In this document: piece by piece, positions 1 to 10,900 of the stretch
Numbering within the stretch: the stretch's first letter is position 1
Layout of the letters: every line of letters starts with the position of its first letter
DNA from: Ophiodon elongatus
Lineage: Eukaryota; Chordata; Actinopteri; Perciformes; Hexagrammidae
Reading direction: 5' to 3'
NCBI GenBank assembly: GCA_016806645.1
Contig: JACSYO010000150.1
Span: forward strand, 1,625,501 to 1,689,500
Length of the DNA: 64,000 bases
Program-made: the position numbers and the translations under genes
The notes under the pieces: generated by a model
Seen by the model: the letters and a program-made list of their open reading frames with translations, nothing else
Databases searched by the model: none
Told to the model about the DNA's origin: nothing

Positions 1-257
1 TTAAAAAAATATTCGGCAAAGGACCAGTTACAAGCTCCCCAAATATTATCACTTACTATGGTCTCATCATCGATTTTATATAAAGCCTTGGAGTTTATGA
101 AGCATGTTAAGGACTTTTTTATGGGACACATGATTGATGTTCCTCTGAAGTGCAAAGTATTCTGTAGGGAGCTGAGCTTTCTGCTGGTGGTGAGCACAAT
201 CTCAAGGCTCGACTAACAAAAAGAAAACAGTAAAATACTGCTTATTCTTGTGAAAAT

Positions 258-258
<1 letters not shown>

Positions 259-293
<35 letters not shown>
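259..293. repeat. (TG)n microsatellite
   Basis: Uninterrupted GT dinucleotide run of about 17 units. It is a probable length-polymorphic marker. Confidence 0.95.
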
Positions 294-294
<1 letters not shown>

Positions 295-949
295 CGATCA
301 GCTTCAAGTAATGTTGAGAGCTACTAATTTGATGGAGTTCCCTCTCCTTGAGAAGCCACATATTGTCGATTAAATCTTGAAAAAAGTTGTTGAGGTGGAT
401 TACCCTCCCTACTATCTCACCTGAAGGAATTTAGTAAAATAAATGGACAAGAAAGGATGGTTATTAGTAACAGCTATAAGCCGCTTTCTATTTATTATTG
501 AACCTTAGCTTTCCAGTGTTACAGTTGGATGCCCATATGGCTCGTATAAAAATGTAGACTCTGTTGTAATGAAATCTGAGTCTTCATAAATTGGTGCCAA
601 ATAGAGTTGATTATCTTGGTGATGCTAGAAATTGCAGTCATATTTTCTGTTACAAACAGAATTCCCTCAAAATATTTGGCATCCGTTAATATAAACCACA
701 GCATGCGCCTGGATTCGCTTGTGGTTCTTACTTTTCCACATGAAGAACTTTTTTCCCGAACGCCGGAACAGTTTGTGTCATTTGTCATTCATTTTGTGAG
801 TTGATTTGAAACAGGAAGCCAGATCTTTTGGTCTCTCAGTGAAAATGAAATCCATTGCAGAGCACGACTGAAGCAATCTTTCCCAACAATCTTTCGATCC
901 GTATCTCGTTCATCCATCACTTAATGTCAAACAACTTGGGCGGCCGTTC

Positions 950-1160
950 CACGTTGATCCCCGTGGTACAATTTTGCCTGACAAGGCATTCCATTTGCGT
1001 ACAAAAATTAATCAGCGCCACATGCATGGAGATTAATGATTTATGTCACAGGGCATGGTTCTGGTGTTACAATCAAGACGCTTGCAATGGAGCACAAAGG
1101 ATCCTTTTGTGTTGTCTTCAAAGATTTTCACCGGCTGGCTACAAGCCATGTGTCTGATGG
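950..1160. promoter_or_regulatory. Candidate conserved noncoding element
   Basis: The sequence has balanced composition and dense homeodomain-type TAAT cores, with ATTAATCA and GATTAATGATTTATG near 1010-1045, next to a CAGCGCC motif. It is not low-complexity and I do not recognise it as a repeat. It lies about 6.7 kb upstream of the pdgfc start codon. That it is an enhancer is inference; cross-species alignment would decide. Confidence 0.25.
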
Positions 1161-1374
1161 ACAACCATGTGCCGTTCCAGAAATATGTCGGGCTGGATTG
1201 AGCCAGTCTATTGTGGTATTATACCTGGCATGCAGAGCACATTTCTACCATACTAATGTAGCTCAGGGGAATTATACGTGTTGTCACATTCTTATTCAAA
1301 TGAAAAAAAAAGAAGCTTTTTACAGATGGAGACATGCACATCTTTTTCACTATGTGCTGCTAGGTGATGGGTAG

Positions 1375-1541
1375 TTCTTTCACAGAGAAGGTTTATGGAC
1401 ACAACTGCAGATCAGTGACAAGATAAATCCCTTGGAGGAGAAAGAAGCAGATGTCGTATCTGCTGTCAAAGAGAAGGAGACTTTGATGGAAGTCATGAGG
1501 GATACGGATAGAACAAAAGGACGCCGGACTGATGGGGTTTG
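1375..1541 (+). other. Short coding-like open frame, unassigned
   Basis: After a TAG at 1372-1374 the frame stays open to a TGA at 1539-1541, about 55 codons. Its composition is unusually protein-like: acidic and basic residues alternate (for example LEEKEADVVSAVKEKE) and look helical or amphipathic. It has no initiating ATG at the front. A weak acceptor-like TTCTTTCACAG ends at 1385, but no clear GT donor follows. It could be a fragment of a decayed gene or transposon, or chance. I do not recognise a family. Confidence 0.15.
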
Positions 1542-3584
1542 AATATTTTGAACTGTTTGTGTGCAAAGTGGATTTGATGAATTTTAAAATGATACATTGT
1601 TTTGGGTAAACGGAGTAAATCAGAAAACACTAAATAGTAAGTGGAGATGTATGATTGTTATTTGTAAAAAAGAACTGCAAAAATGTTGATCATGGGATCT
1701 GATCCTCAAGGGGAGTTACACAATACGCCACTTTTTCTTGCCAGCACATCCATCATATTATTTATAGATGAAGGTTTTTTTTTCTTTCTACAAGCACCCC
1801 ATGCCCAGAATAAAATAGTTGATGTTCTTGGACCTTTTATATAAAACAAGGTTCACTATTTAGGTTTATCGTTTATCTTTGTTTTTACTCATGTTACACA
1901 ACAAGCAGCTGTTGTTACCTTGATACGTGGGGTCTGACAATGATTTACATTGATGGAAAAGTGAGGCGTTGTTCTTTAATATTACTTTATGTATAGTTTG
2001 TTAAAGCTGAGTGAGGATTCAACTGGATGCCCCACCAGACTATACTGGCTCACTGTTAATTTAGTGGTTTTAGAATTTTGCTGTGATTCTTTTTTTTCTA
2101 TTCAAACATCATTTGCAAGAGAATACATTTTGCTGGTTCGAGAAGAAAAGCCATTTATATTTTTCAGATCAACTCCCTCATTACAGCAGCCCAATAAACA
2201 TTGACATTTGCAGGTATTGGCATCCCCCTGGTTGCTGAGTTCTCCCCTTTAGTTATTGATCAGGTCTTAACCCTCTGCAGGCTCTCCTCTGTCTGACCTG
2301 CAAATAAAAAATGTATGAAGCCATATTATACATGCTACAACTGAAGCACTTTAACATAAGACAGATATACAATATTGTCTCGCAATAAAAAAAAAAACAG
2401 TGCATTCTTTCCAAACTGCACAAACTCAGTATGCATACTTTGTAAATTAAATATAAAAGCAGAAATATGCACAGAGTTTCAGGCTCGCAGATGCTCAACC
2501 TCAGACAATTCATCACCACACAGTGCTGAGCTCCAGTACAATACTGTATTGATGAAGTTTGGATGTATTGATTTGACCCCATGATCCCTAAATAAGCAGG
2601 TTGGCATAATGGACACTGAGTCTTCCTCATCCGAAGATGTTTGAATGTGAAACGCTAACCAAGATTATGATGGAGGAATGGAGCCAGAAAGCTGTTCAGT
2701 GGGATTTTTGGACTGTGAATGAGGGGAATCCTCAAGGAGCAAGAGGATCTTTCCAAAGTATGAAATATGAAATTGATATCAAGCAAACCGTGATTTGCTT
2801 GCAACACAATGGCTCCCCTGTTGTTATCAGGAAACTAATATTATATTACGACACCTCTTGTGATTGGTTTTCCTTTCTTCAATAGTTATATTATTCCAAC
2901 ATCATCACAATAAAACACATAAATATAATGTTTTCTTCCCAGCGTCTACTATAACACTTCAGACTTCCTCCTGTCTCATTTTCGAAGCATACAGGAGCGA
3001 TAACAGATAGAGTCAGAGAGCAAAATGAACAAGTAAAGTTCAAGTTCTGCCGTGAAACACTGGCTGCAGACAAATGTAAAGGATTAATGCATCAGACAGC
3101 AATATGTGTGTTTTGGTGTAATTAATGGGCAGAGCACAACACTGACAGGCTGAATTCAGTCTGCACTGGTCCACTGGGGCCACACGTCCAAGTACTACAT
3201 TAAGTTCTGTGCTCTGTTAACAGCACTGTCACAGTGCTTTTCATAACATAATCTATCACTTGAAATATCTTGTGCATGAATGATTTGATTTGTAAGAATA
3301 AGTAACTAACAAACTAGAATCTAATAACTTGCAGTGAACGATTGAAAACACCAGGTGACTGTTTGAAATTTAGCTTTAATTTAATTTCCATTACCTGTCC
3401 AGGATGTGAACACAAAACATTACTTCATACTATTTTATGACACGTTGTGCTCTACTAAATATGTTTCACCCCATCACAGTAATTTGACAGCTACTTTTCA
3501 CATTTGACATGCAAAACCCTTGATCAGATGATAAGATATGATGCAATGCCTGATTAAACACCCCTGTGGTATTTAACATATTTA

Positions 3585-3775
3585 CAAGTGGCTCCTACTC
3601 AACCAGCTAAAACATTAAATATATTATTGCATGTAAATGCATCAGCACTAATACACCAATAGCATGATGAATAGATACATTAGTGACACTGTTAGAGGTG
3701 ATAATATGCATATTGGGTAATGTTAATAAAATATATTTTAGTAGATTTTGCCGATAACACCTGTGTGTTGTTGTG
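3585..3775. repeat. Fragment of hAT-like nonautonomous repeat
   Basis: The order of motifs (CTCCTACTCAACCAGCTAAA, then ACATTAAAT, then AATGCATCA, then a TGCATATTGGGTAATG block and a TTTTAGTAGATTTTGC block) resembles the interior of the widespread fish repeat whose better copy is at 17621-18220. Terminal repeats are not seen, so this is an internal fragment. The family assignment is from memory. Confidence 0.35.
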
Positions 3776-6700
3776 TTTGGAGTGATTTTACTTGGTGTGC
3801 GACCGCCCTTTTGGTGCCCCCATGTTCAAAGGAAATGCGGCAAAAGTGCCGTCTTGGATGCCCCTATGGTACTTAAAACATGATGAAGTGCCCCCTGGGG
3901 CGTCCTTCCAGTGGGGAAAATGAGATGCAATGTACTAATGGGTGTCCTTACATGGAGAAAACCAGATTTAGTGCTATATAGGCTGCTGCTAGAAAACCTT
4001 CTCAGTGCCGATGCCACACCAGTGGCCACTGGCTACTGCTACTTAAAAATGAATTATGTTAACAGATCTCACAGGTAATTATGTAACAGACCAGTTACAT
4101 ATAAATAACAGACTATCACCCAGGAATAATGAAACCAAATTACAGTTGAGTGCAACAAAGGCAATAGCAGAATAAATCTAGATGTGCAGATTATCGGCCT
4201 TGGAGTCCACACATTTCAGAAGCAGCAGGTTATCATTACTTACATGGCCCGGGGTTTCTGAGTCACAGGCAGCTACAAACCAGGAACTGAAAAACAACAG
4301 TATAACTTATATACTGTACTAATGATGGGTGTTTCTAGAGGTGGAAATGCTGAACGGTAAGACTTCAGTCCTGCAAAGCCGAAGAGGATATAAACAGATT
4401 AGAGAATGCGTGGATGGATGATTCCATCAGAAGACAGCATGTTAACGCTTTACCATAGGATTTATTTAAATCACATGATGGCGTGCTTTCCTTAAAATGA
4501 GACTAGAGTGAAACTCAAATGTTGTCTTGTCCAGAACTGATACATTTTCCACAGTGGCTTCAACAAGTGTTCATGGGGCAACTGCCTGACTGACTGTAGC
4601 TCTGAAGGGCACCACCAGGGGGCTCTGGTTTCAAAGGCAAGTGCAGCCAGGGGCAATTACAGCTATCACCATGATCTCACACTTAAGCAGAAGACTTTAA
4701 TATTCACAGAATAGCTCAATGATATAGACGTGTGTCCACACGCTGAAGGACACAACACCCGTGGAGCATTAGCACAACCTTGTATCTGTGATTCAATGAT
4801 AAGAACTCATCAGGCATAACAATGAATGTGAAAGACTTCAATTTGTTATAAATTCCGAGAAAATGTGAGTCATTTCTTTTGAAATTCCTCTGCTGGCAGA
4901 TTTCCCTCAACTCCTCCAACACAGGACCACACGGCAAAAGCTCCTGCTGCTGCTACAGGAGGTTTTTACCATATAAATGAAGTCATCTCAAAGCCCCCTT
5001 TCTTTCTTCTTCAAGATGTAATAATGAGCTGCGATCTGGATGTGGCAAACGTGTCCGCTCCCTTGTGTTCCACTTCATATCACCTGGAACAAAACTGGTG
5101 TTTTGCAGACAAAGTGACAGATGTGTTGTGTAACACGGACTGATAGGGAGAGCGCATTTGTTTGTTTGACAGTTATGTGTCCCGAAAAGGCAAGCAAGTC
5201 TAATGGGATTTAGCTGGGAGCCGACGACTCTGAGCTCTCTATTGTATACATTTCCATCTCCAGCCTGCTCAGTGGACGCAGAGCCCTCCTGGCTGGCATG
5301 TCTCTGTGTGTTAGCCGTGACCCAAAAGGTCTGCCTTGTTTCTAATTTCCTCTGTTTATTATATTTCTTTGTATCAAAGCCTCCACGTTTACTAAGACCA
5401 CCGTGGAAGCGGCAATCAAATGTGGACAACGAGACAAAATACCCAGCTTTTACAGACAAAACCTCAAGGGGTGAATGAGTGTGTTATGAGTGTGCGAAAG
5501 AGAGAGGGATTCCACATTGTGAAGTGCTGACATCTGCTGCAGGCCCTTGCAGGGCTGGAATGTGATACTCTCCTTTACACAAAGGGCCTTGGCCCTTGCA
5601 GCAGGCACAAGAAGACCGCTATGTGCCCCTCTCCATGGGGGCAACACACGTATGAAATGACTGTAAGGATGCCCCGTGCCTTCTTTTCCCAGACATTAAC
5701 TCTGATTAAAACCACAAAACTTTCCTTCATACCTTGATGCCGGGGAGATGGCTGCTCTGCAACTCTCTTTGAGGTGGTAGTTTCTGAGCTATGTGAGACT
5801 GGGGGGTAAATTGCTGCAGCATTGCATCATGTGTCTGGCTCAATGGGTTCAATATGTCTCCAACTCCCCTTTGATTGTTGTGTCTGTGCTACACCAGACT
5901 TACCATACACTGGGGGGTGGAGAGGGGGGGGTTCTCTGTGGATTTTGCCATACAATAGAACGGGAGGAACCACATGAAACGCAGTTGATGAGTTACAACA
6001 GTGTGCCGGGGAGAAAGGAAATTGGGAACAGGAGGGAGTATTGTTCCAAGCGGTGTCTCTGCTTTGATATGACAAATTGAGACGCTCTTAAACATTTCCT
6101 TCCACAGAAACATTTAGGCAGAATGCACAACAGAGTGTTGAAGAGTCTGGAGTGTGGGCACACATCTATCTTTCATCTCTCTATACGGAGAAAATGAATC
6201 AAGGCTTTAAACAATCACTCCATGGTTACAACAAGCTTACTTATGCATATTTTCTTATGGGAAGTTTCCTTTTGATTGGCTAAGCTTCCTGAAGTGAGTC
6301 CGCCCTGCAAACTTCATTGTTTGACCATGTATATGTTGTGAATTTAACGGACCATGATGCACTGGGTAAACCATATAAGAGGCCACAATGATGTAGCCCA
6401 ATAGGAAGAGTACGAAAAATATATTTATGAGCACGAAAACAAAGGGGACAAAAGAGACACACACAGTAGCAAGTGCATGTTTGTCCTTCCTCAAATAAAC
6501 CACAATGTTAAAACAGAGCTTTCTTTTCACTGTCACTCCACAAAACTCTGGAAAACTATGTACATCATAATGTAATATTTTGTATTGCGTGAGACAGAGA
6601 GTGAACTATTCTACATGGAATAAAAATATATCTTCTCAACTTTAGTCTTGAAACATTTTTTGTAACATTCAGCCACTAATTAATTCTCACTGATAATGTT

Positions 6701-7074
6701 TCATGGATTTAGAATTTGCGGAGAGGTTATTCTGTGGGGGAAAAAAAGCAGAATGAGAAAAATAACTCAAACAACAGTATTAGACTCTTAAAATGTATTG
6801 TTGTTGTACTGAGCTCTAAAAATGTCCACTCCTATCTGGTATTTCAGTGTTAGTTACTTTTCTAGTGTGGATGAAACAGCCTGTAAAGTTATTTTAATGA
6901 TTCCTTTGTATCAACGTCCCCCTTCTTCATATCAGACTGTGCTGAGCTGCTCCTGTTATCTGGAGACACTTTTCCTGGACTGGAAACATGTAAAACAGTT
7001 TGCAGCACGTGGAACTGCGTTTGACAATTCGTAACTGAAAGTGGTTGAAACACCTCATTGGACAAGGCAGCAGC

Positions 7075-7798
7075 AGCGGAATAGTTAACACGCCGGGGAG
7101 TTTCCTCGGCTGGGAAGTTGTACTTTATGTACAGCACCTGTTGTGCCGACTGTTGGCAGTCTCCACAAACCCAACCCCGGCCGAGCGGCGATACTTTATC
7201 TCAGACTCCACCAAGTTATGACTCAAGACCGCACTGGACAACAGAACCCGTCTCGGTGTTGCGAATGGTTTCTGGGTACAGACTGTATCAGGTTGCTGCA
7301 CTCTCTCACTGTCTCTGTGTGAGCTTTTGCTGTAATGCGTAAAGATCAACGGGGATTTATTCAGAGGGAGTCAAGAACGCAGCGTGGACGCGCGCTTTAG
7401 CCCAAATGCATCTGTGCTTTTCTCATGATCTCGTGCCATAGATGATATGGCTACGTGCGGGCGCTTTCACAACTAACTCCAGGATTATAATTGCATAGAG
7501 CTAAGCGTTGTCCAACTCAGTAACCAACTTTTCTCAGAACCAACAGGTGCGCACTTGCGTTACGCAGAAGCGACGAGGTCTGCGAGCTTTGGATGAGGAT
7601 TTGTCTTGATTTAGGGAGATATAACTTTCACTTTTTTCCAGAAGGACTGATGATAAAGATTATGTGGATTCTACTCTGCCTTTACCCTCTCCAAATGTGT
7701 CCGAAACAGCACTGGTGTCCCGTAAACGACGCACGTGTGTGGTGATACAAACCATCCCGTCAACAGCGCTTTGTGATCGCCAACCACCACTCATCCAA
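7075..7798 (+). promoter_or_regulatory. Probable pdgfc promoter and 5'UTR region
   Basis: Compared with the AT-rich flanks, this stretch is visibly richer in G+C and CpG (for example CCCGGCCGAGCGGCGATA near 7177 and GGACGCGCGCTTTAG near 7385). It runs into the first coding exon without an intervening acceptor-like boundary. No convincing TATA box is positioned by the sequence, so the transcription start cannot be fixed and the boundary between promoter and 5'UTR is a guess. Vertebrate PDGFC mRNAs are known to have long 5' leaders, which fits the uORF at 7650-7745 being transcribed. Confidence 0.4.
7650..7745 (+). other. Upstream ORF in the presumed pdgfc leader
   Basis: ATG at 7650 opens a 31-codon frame ending at TGA 7743-7745, 53 nt before the pdgfc ATG and in a different frame. 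A second ATG in the same frame, at 7662, has the better context (A at -3). Hydrophobic residues dominate the first half. The main ATG at 7799 has a weak context (C at -3, A at +4), so this uORF could reduce translation if the leader includes it. Its presence in the mRNA is inferred, not shown. Confidence 0.35.
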
Positions 7799-7910
7799 AT
7801 GATCCTTCCATTCATATTCCTTCTTGCATCGCTTCTCCAACAATATGGCTCGGAAGCTGAATCAAGTCATGTCAGCAAATTCCACCCCCCAAGTGTAAAG
7901 GAGCAAAACG
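7799..7910 (+). CDS. pdgfc: pdgfc exon 1 (coding part): signal peptide and N-terminus
   Basis: Encodes residues 1-37 plus the first base of codon 38. ATG 7799 is the first in-frame ATG after a TAA at 7622-7624. It is followed by a hydrophobic run (ILPFIFLLASLL), and a signal-peptidase site is plausible after SEA at residue 20, mirroring the human QA|ES site. The exon ends at the KEQN-G junction, which is also present in human PDGFC. The donor is AACG|GTGAGT (phase 1). The N-terminal part of the mature chain is poorly conserved, as expected. Confidence 0.93.
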
Positions 7911-10900
7911 GTGAGTTGTCATTGTTTGTTTTTTTTGACATTTAGAAAACGGTATGGCATTGAACATGAACTGTCTCACACACGTTGCAAAATGCTTGAA
8001 ACCATTATTCGTAAATGCACATCTTGCTTGAGTTCAAACTGCAATGAATGGGAGCGTTTCATTCAGTTTAAACTACATTATCCAGGATAGGAAGTGCAAA
8101 ATTACCTTTTTACCTTTAAAGTGTATGTTTAAGGGGGAAAACCCCCTGAAATTCCACGTCCCCCGGGGGAAGTTTTCCCTGTGATCACAAAAAAAGGCTC
8201 CATTCATGCAGCAGTAGCCCCGGGCGATGCGATTCGCTTCCCCACAGAGCTGCACAGAGCTGCACTATCAAATGCAGAAATCCAGCTCTATCAATGTTAA
8301 ATGTGACGTCCACGTTAGGCTGAAGCTGAGTAGCATTAAGGGAATAATCACCCTCAGATCATGTCTTGCCATTATTTGCAATTTGTCTATCGCGTTCTTT
8401 GTTGTTGTAGAGTGTGTGGGCGCGAGCGTGTGTAGTGGGGACCTGTGGGGTCATCTTTCAAACTTGAAAAAAAGCACTAGATTTCCCAATGATGCACTTG
8501 ATGCACTGACTCCTGCAGATTGGTTTCCCATCCCGATGGAATCGTCTTTATTATGTCTTGCTACCCACAACACACTCACTTATAGTGTTTTACTTAATTA
8601 TTAATGAAGCAATACGACTAATAATACATATAACAATATGTATGCTTTCTAGATCAGTTAAGAATGACTTGCTATCCTTCTCCAGATACTTGCTTTGTCT
8701 TATAAGCTATGTAATTCATTAGGAAGACCTATCCAGTGGACTGTTCAACCACTGTATGAGTTAATGTAATTAAGTTGTTAAAACTTTTTTCTAGAAGCTC
8801 AATCCATCAGATGGGTCTTCCTGTTTGAGTAAAGAGCTATAGCTAAAAAGACAAAGCATGAGCTGTGCAGGAGGATTCTCCTAATCTTGGAAGCAAAAAC
8901 GCTTTTTTTTATATAAATGTTTTATAGGTGATATATAAAGCATTAGTACAGCATTTATTAACTCCCAGAAAAGTTCAGGAAATAGTTTAAACATGTGTAT
9001 TGGTCTGACATATTGACAGAGATTTATACAACAACATAAGACAACAGGACCTCACAGGCTCCAGTTCAAAGTAACAACGCGCCTGCACCCTGCAGATGTT
9101 GCACTGCTCAAACTTCATTCATTACTCACCCTTCCATAGCCAGTGGCTTTGACTGGCCTTGTGTGAGGACATGCAGCGCTGACTTCACTACAGTAACAGT
9201 CAAGGCTGGGAAATCAGAGCCTCCCGCCGGGATCTCCAGGTTTAATCAGGACGGCCGAGAAAGGAAAACAACAGAGAGGGGAGGGAAAGGGGTGGAGGTG
9301 GAGGGGGGCGGTGCAGGGTGGAGAGATGTTGAACTTGTCAAAGAACTCTTTGAAACAGCGGTCACACATTGGCTGAGGGCGAAGCTGGCGAGGCCGCCTG
9401 TAACCTTTGACTGAGGTGCTCACCGTTCTGGCGCGCTTGATTGCTGATGCTCTGCAAGACAATTTGATATCGATCTGAGGGAGGGGAGGCAGCCAGACCT
9501 GTCTGGCATGTTTAGTAGTAGTTGCAGAGAGAGTTATGGTCCCCGGTCGTATTAAACTTGGCAAGCGGCTGCTGATTACTCCATAAGATATCAGAGGGGG
9601 CTGCCTCCCGGTGAGGTCCAGTGCTGTGTAACGTAACCATCTGTCACAATAAGTGATTCGGACAAAAGTCTCAAAAAGGCTAATGGGATGGGCATGAACT
9701 CTGAAATGTACATTGTGTGTGTTGTGGTCATAAATAATGTGAACACTTCCTTCCTCCACCGCTGAGGGTTATTATGTTACAATAACATGTATCGCACATG
9801 TCATTTTCATGTGTTTGCCACATGGCTATAAGTTTTCACAGTTATTAAGAAAAAACATTGGTAGAAATGGCATCTGCAGTTTCACTGCAAAAAAATGCTT
9901 TGTATGGTTTCAGAAATGAGTTGAAAGCAAATGCACCACCGCAGTCTCTGGTTGTTTTCTCTTTTTTTCCTCTCATAATTCTTTTACAGAGGGTGTTAGT
10001 TGCATTTTAGGATATCCGACTCATTATGATGACTGGTAAAAGGCTAATGCAGCCTTTAGTTACAGCACTGTTTCCTAAAAATGACATTCCTTAAAAACTA
10101 CTTTGCATTTTCAGATATGTTTTGTAAGAAACATAATGCTGCCAAGATTAAGTTTTAGTCTGGGTTAAATATTGAAAAGGTCAATTATGACCCAAATGCA
10201 TTGACTTTTTCATAATTTAACCAAAGGAGGAAAGTGTCTTAAGTTGCCGAACATGTGATGCAGGACATGAACCACAGACGGCATTGTGTTTCTTCCAAAA
10301 GTCATTTGTCAAAGCATATTAATTAATAAACATATTTTTTAGGAGATATAGTTGTGATTTGTTACCGGATTTATAGTCTGTATATCTAATAGAGTGGCAT
10401 TTTTGAGAGTAAGTTCAATACATGTTTTTCTCCCGTCTATGCAAATAGACTCAGGCATATCACAATAAAGCTGTCGCTGCACCTTGTCTGCAGGCGTATA
10501 AACTAAAGTATATAAGCTTGTTTCATTGCACTGACATGGCCTTTGTTCATGCTGCAGAGTTCACAATGCCTGTTAGGCTGAGATTCCCTGGCAGAGGTGA
10601 CAGTTGTATAACACTGCACATCCAGCTCAAGATGCTTTCCAATCATACAGGTAATCTCAGGGGACTCCTCTTCGTATCATCTCTCTTATTTAATAAGCAG
10701 TCTGGCTTCACTTCCCCGTAGAAGGCCATGTGTTCACCCCCACCTAGCCCACCCATAAGCACAGGCCCGGATCTTATTAGAAAAATCCGGCTGCAAATAT
10801 TAGTAGGAGATGCGGATTACCTGCAGATATTCCGCATATCCCCCCTGAGCGCCACTGGAGGAAGGTATGCGACGCGCTAGACCTGCCAATGATCACAGAG

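Larger units (their letters stand above)
1..7070. other. Upstream intergenic region
   Basis: No exon of a recognisable gene is visible on either strand. The longest open frames, such as 4983-5459 on the minus strand, have no family resemblance and no plausible splice context. The stretch holds a (TG)n tract, a block at about 950-1160 that looks unlike repeat DNA and could be a conserved regulatory element, a short coding-like frame at 1375-1541, and a hAT-like repeat fragment at about 3585-3775. A block at about 3790-4030 has GTGCC/CCTGGGG/GTCCTT motifs recurring inside it and is probably another old repeat. In human the gene head-to-head with PDGFC is GLRB (established knowledge); none of its exons is seen here. 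Confidence 0.6.

Noticed and set aside
1036..1374. 112-codon open frame upstream of pdgfc
   Set aside because: No motif or family resemblance. It overlaps a candidate noncoding element and ends in an A-rich low-complexity stretch.
4983..5459. 158-codon minus-strand open frame as a gene
   Set aside because: Residue pattern is not family-like and there are no flanking splice signals or conserved motifs. Expected by chance in this amount of sequence.
7664..7798. N-terminal extension of pdgfc from an upstream in-frame codon
   Set aside because: The frame is open back to 7625 but has no in-frame ATG. The codons give no signal-peptide-like start, whereas ATG 7799 is directly followed by one.
9214..9759. 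181-codon minus-strand open frame as a gene
   Set aside because: No recognisable domain, proline/arginine-rich chance-like composition in a GC-rich island, and no supporting splice or promoter signals. Kept only as a location for follow-up.
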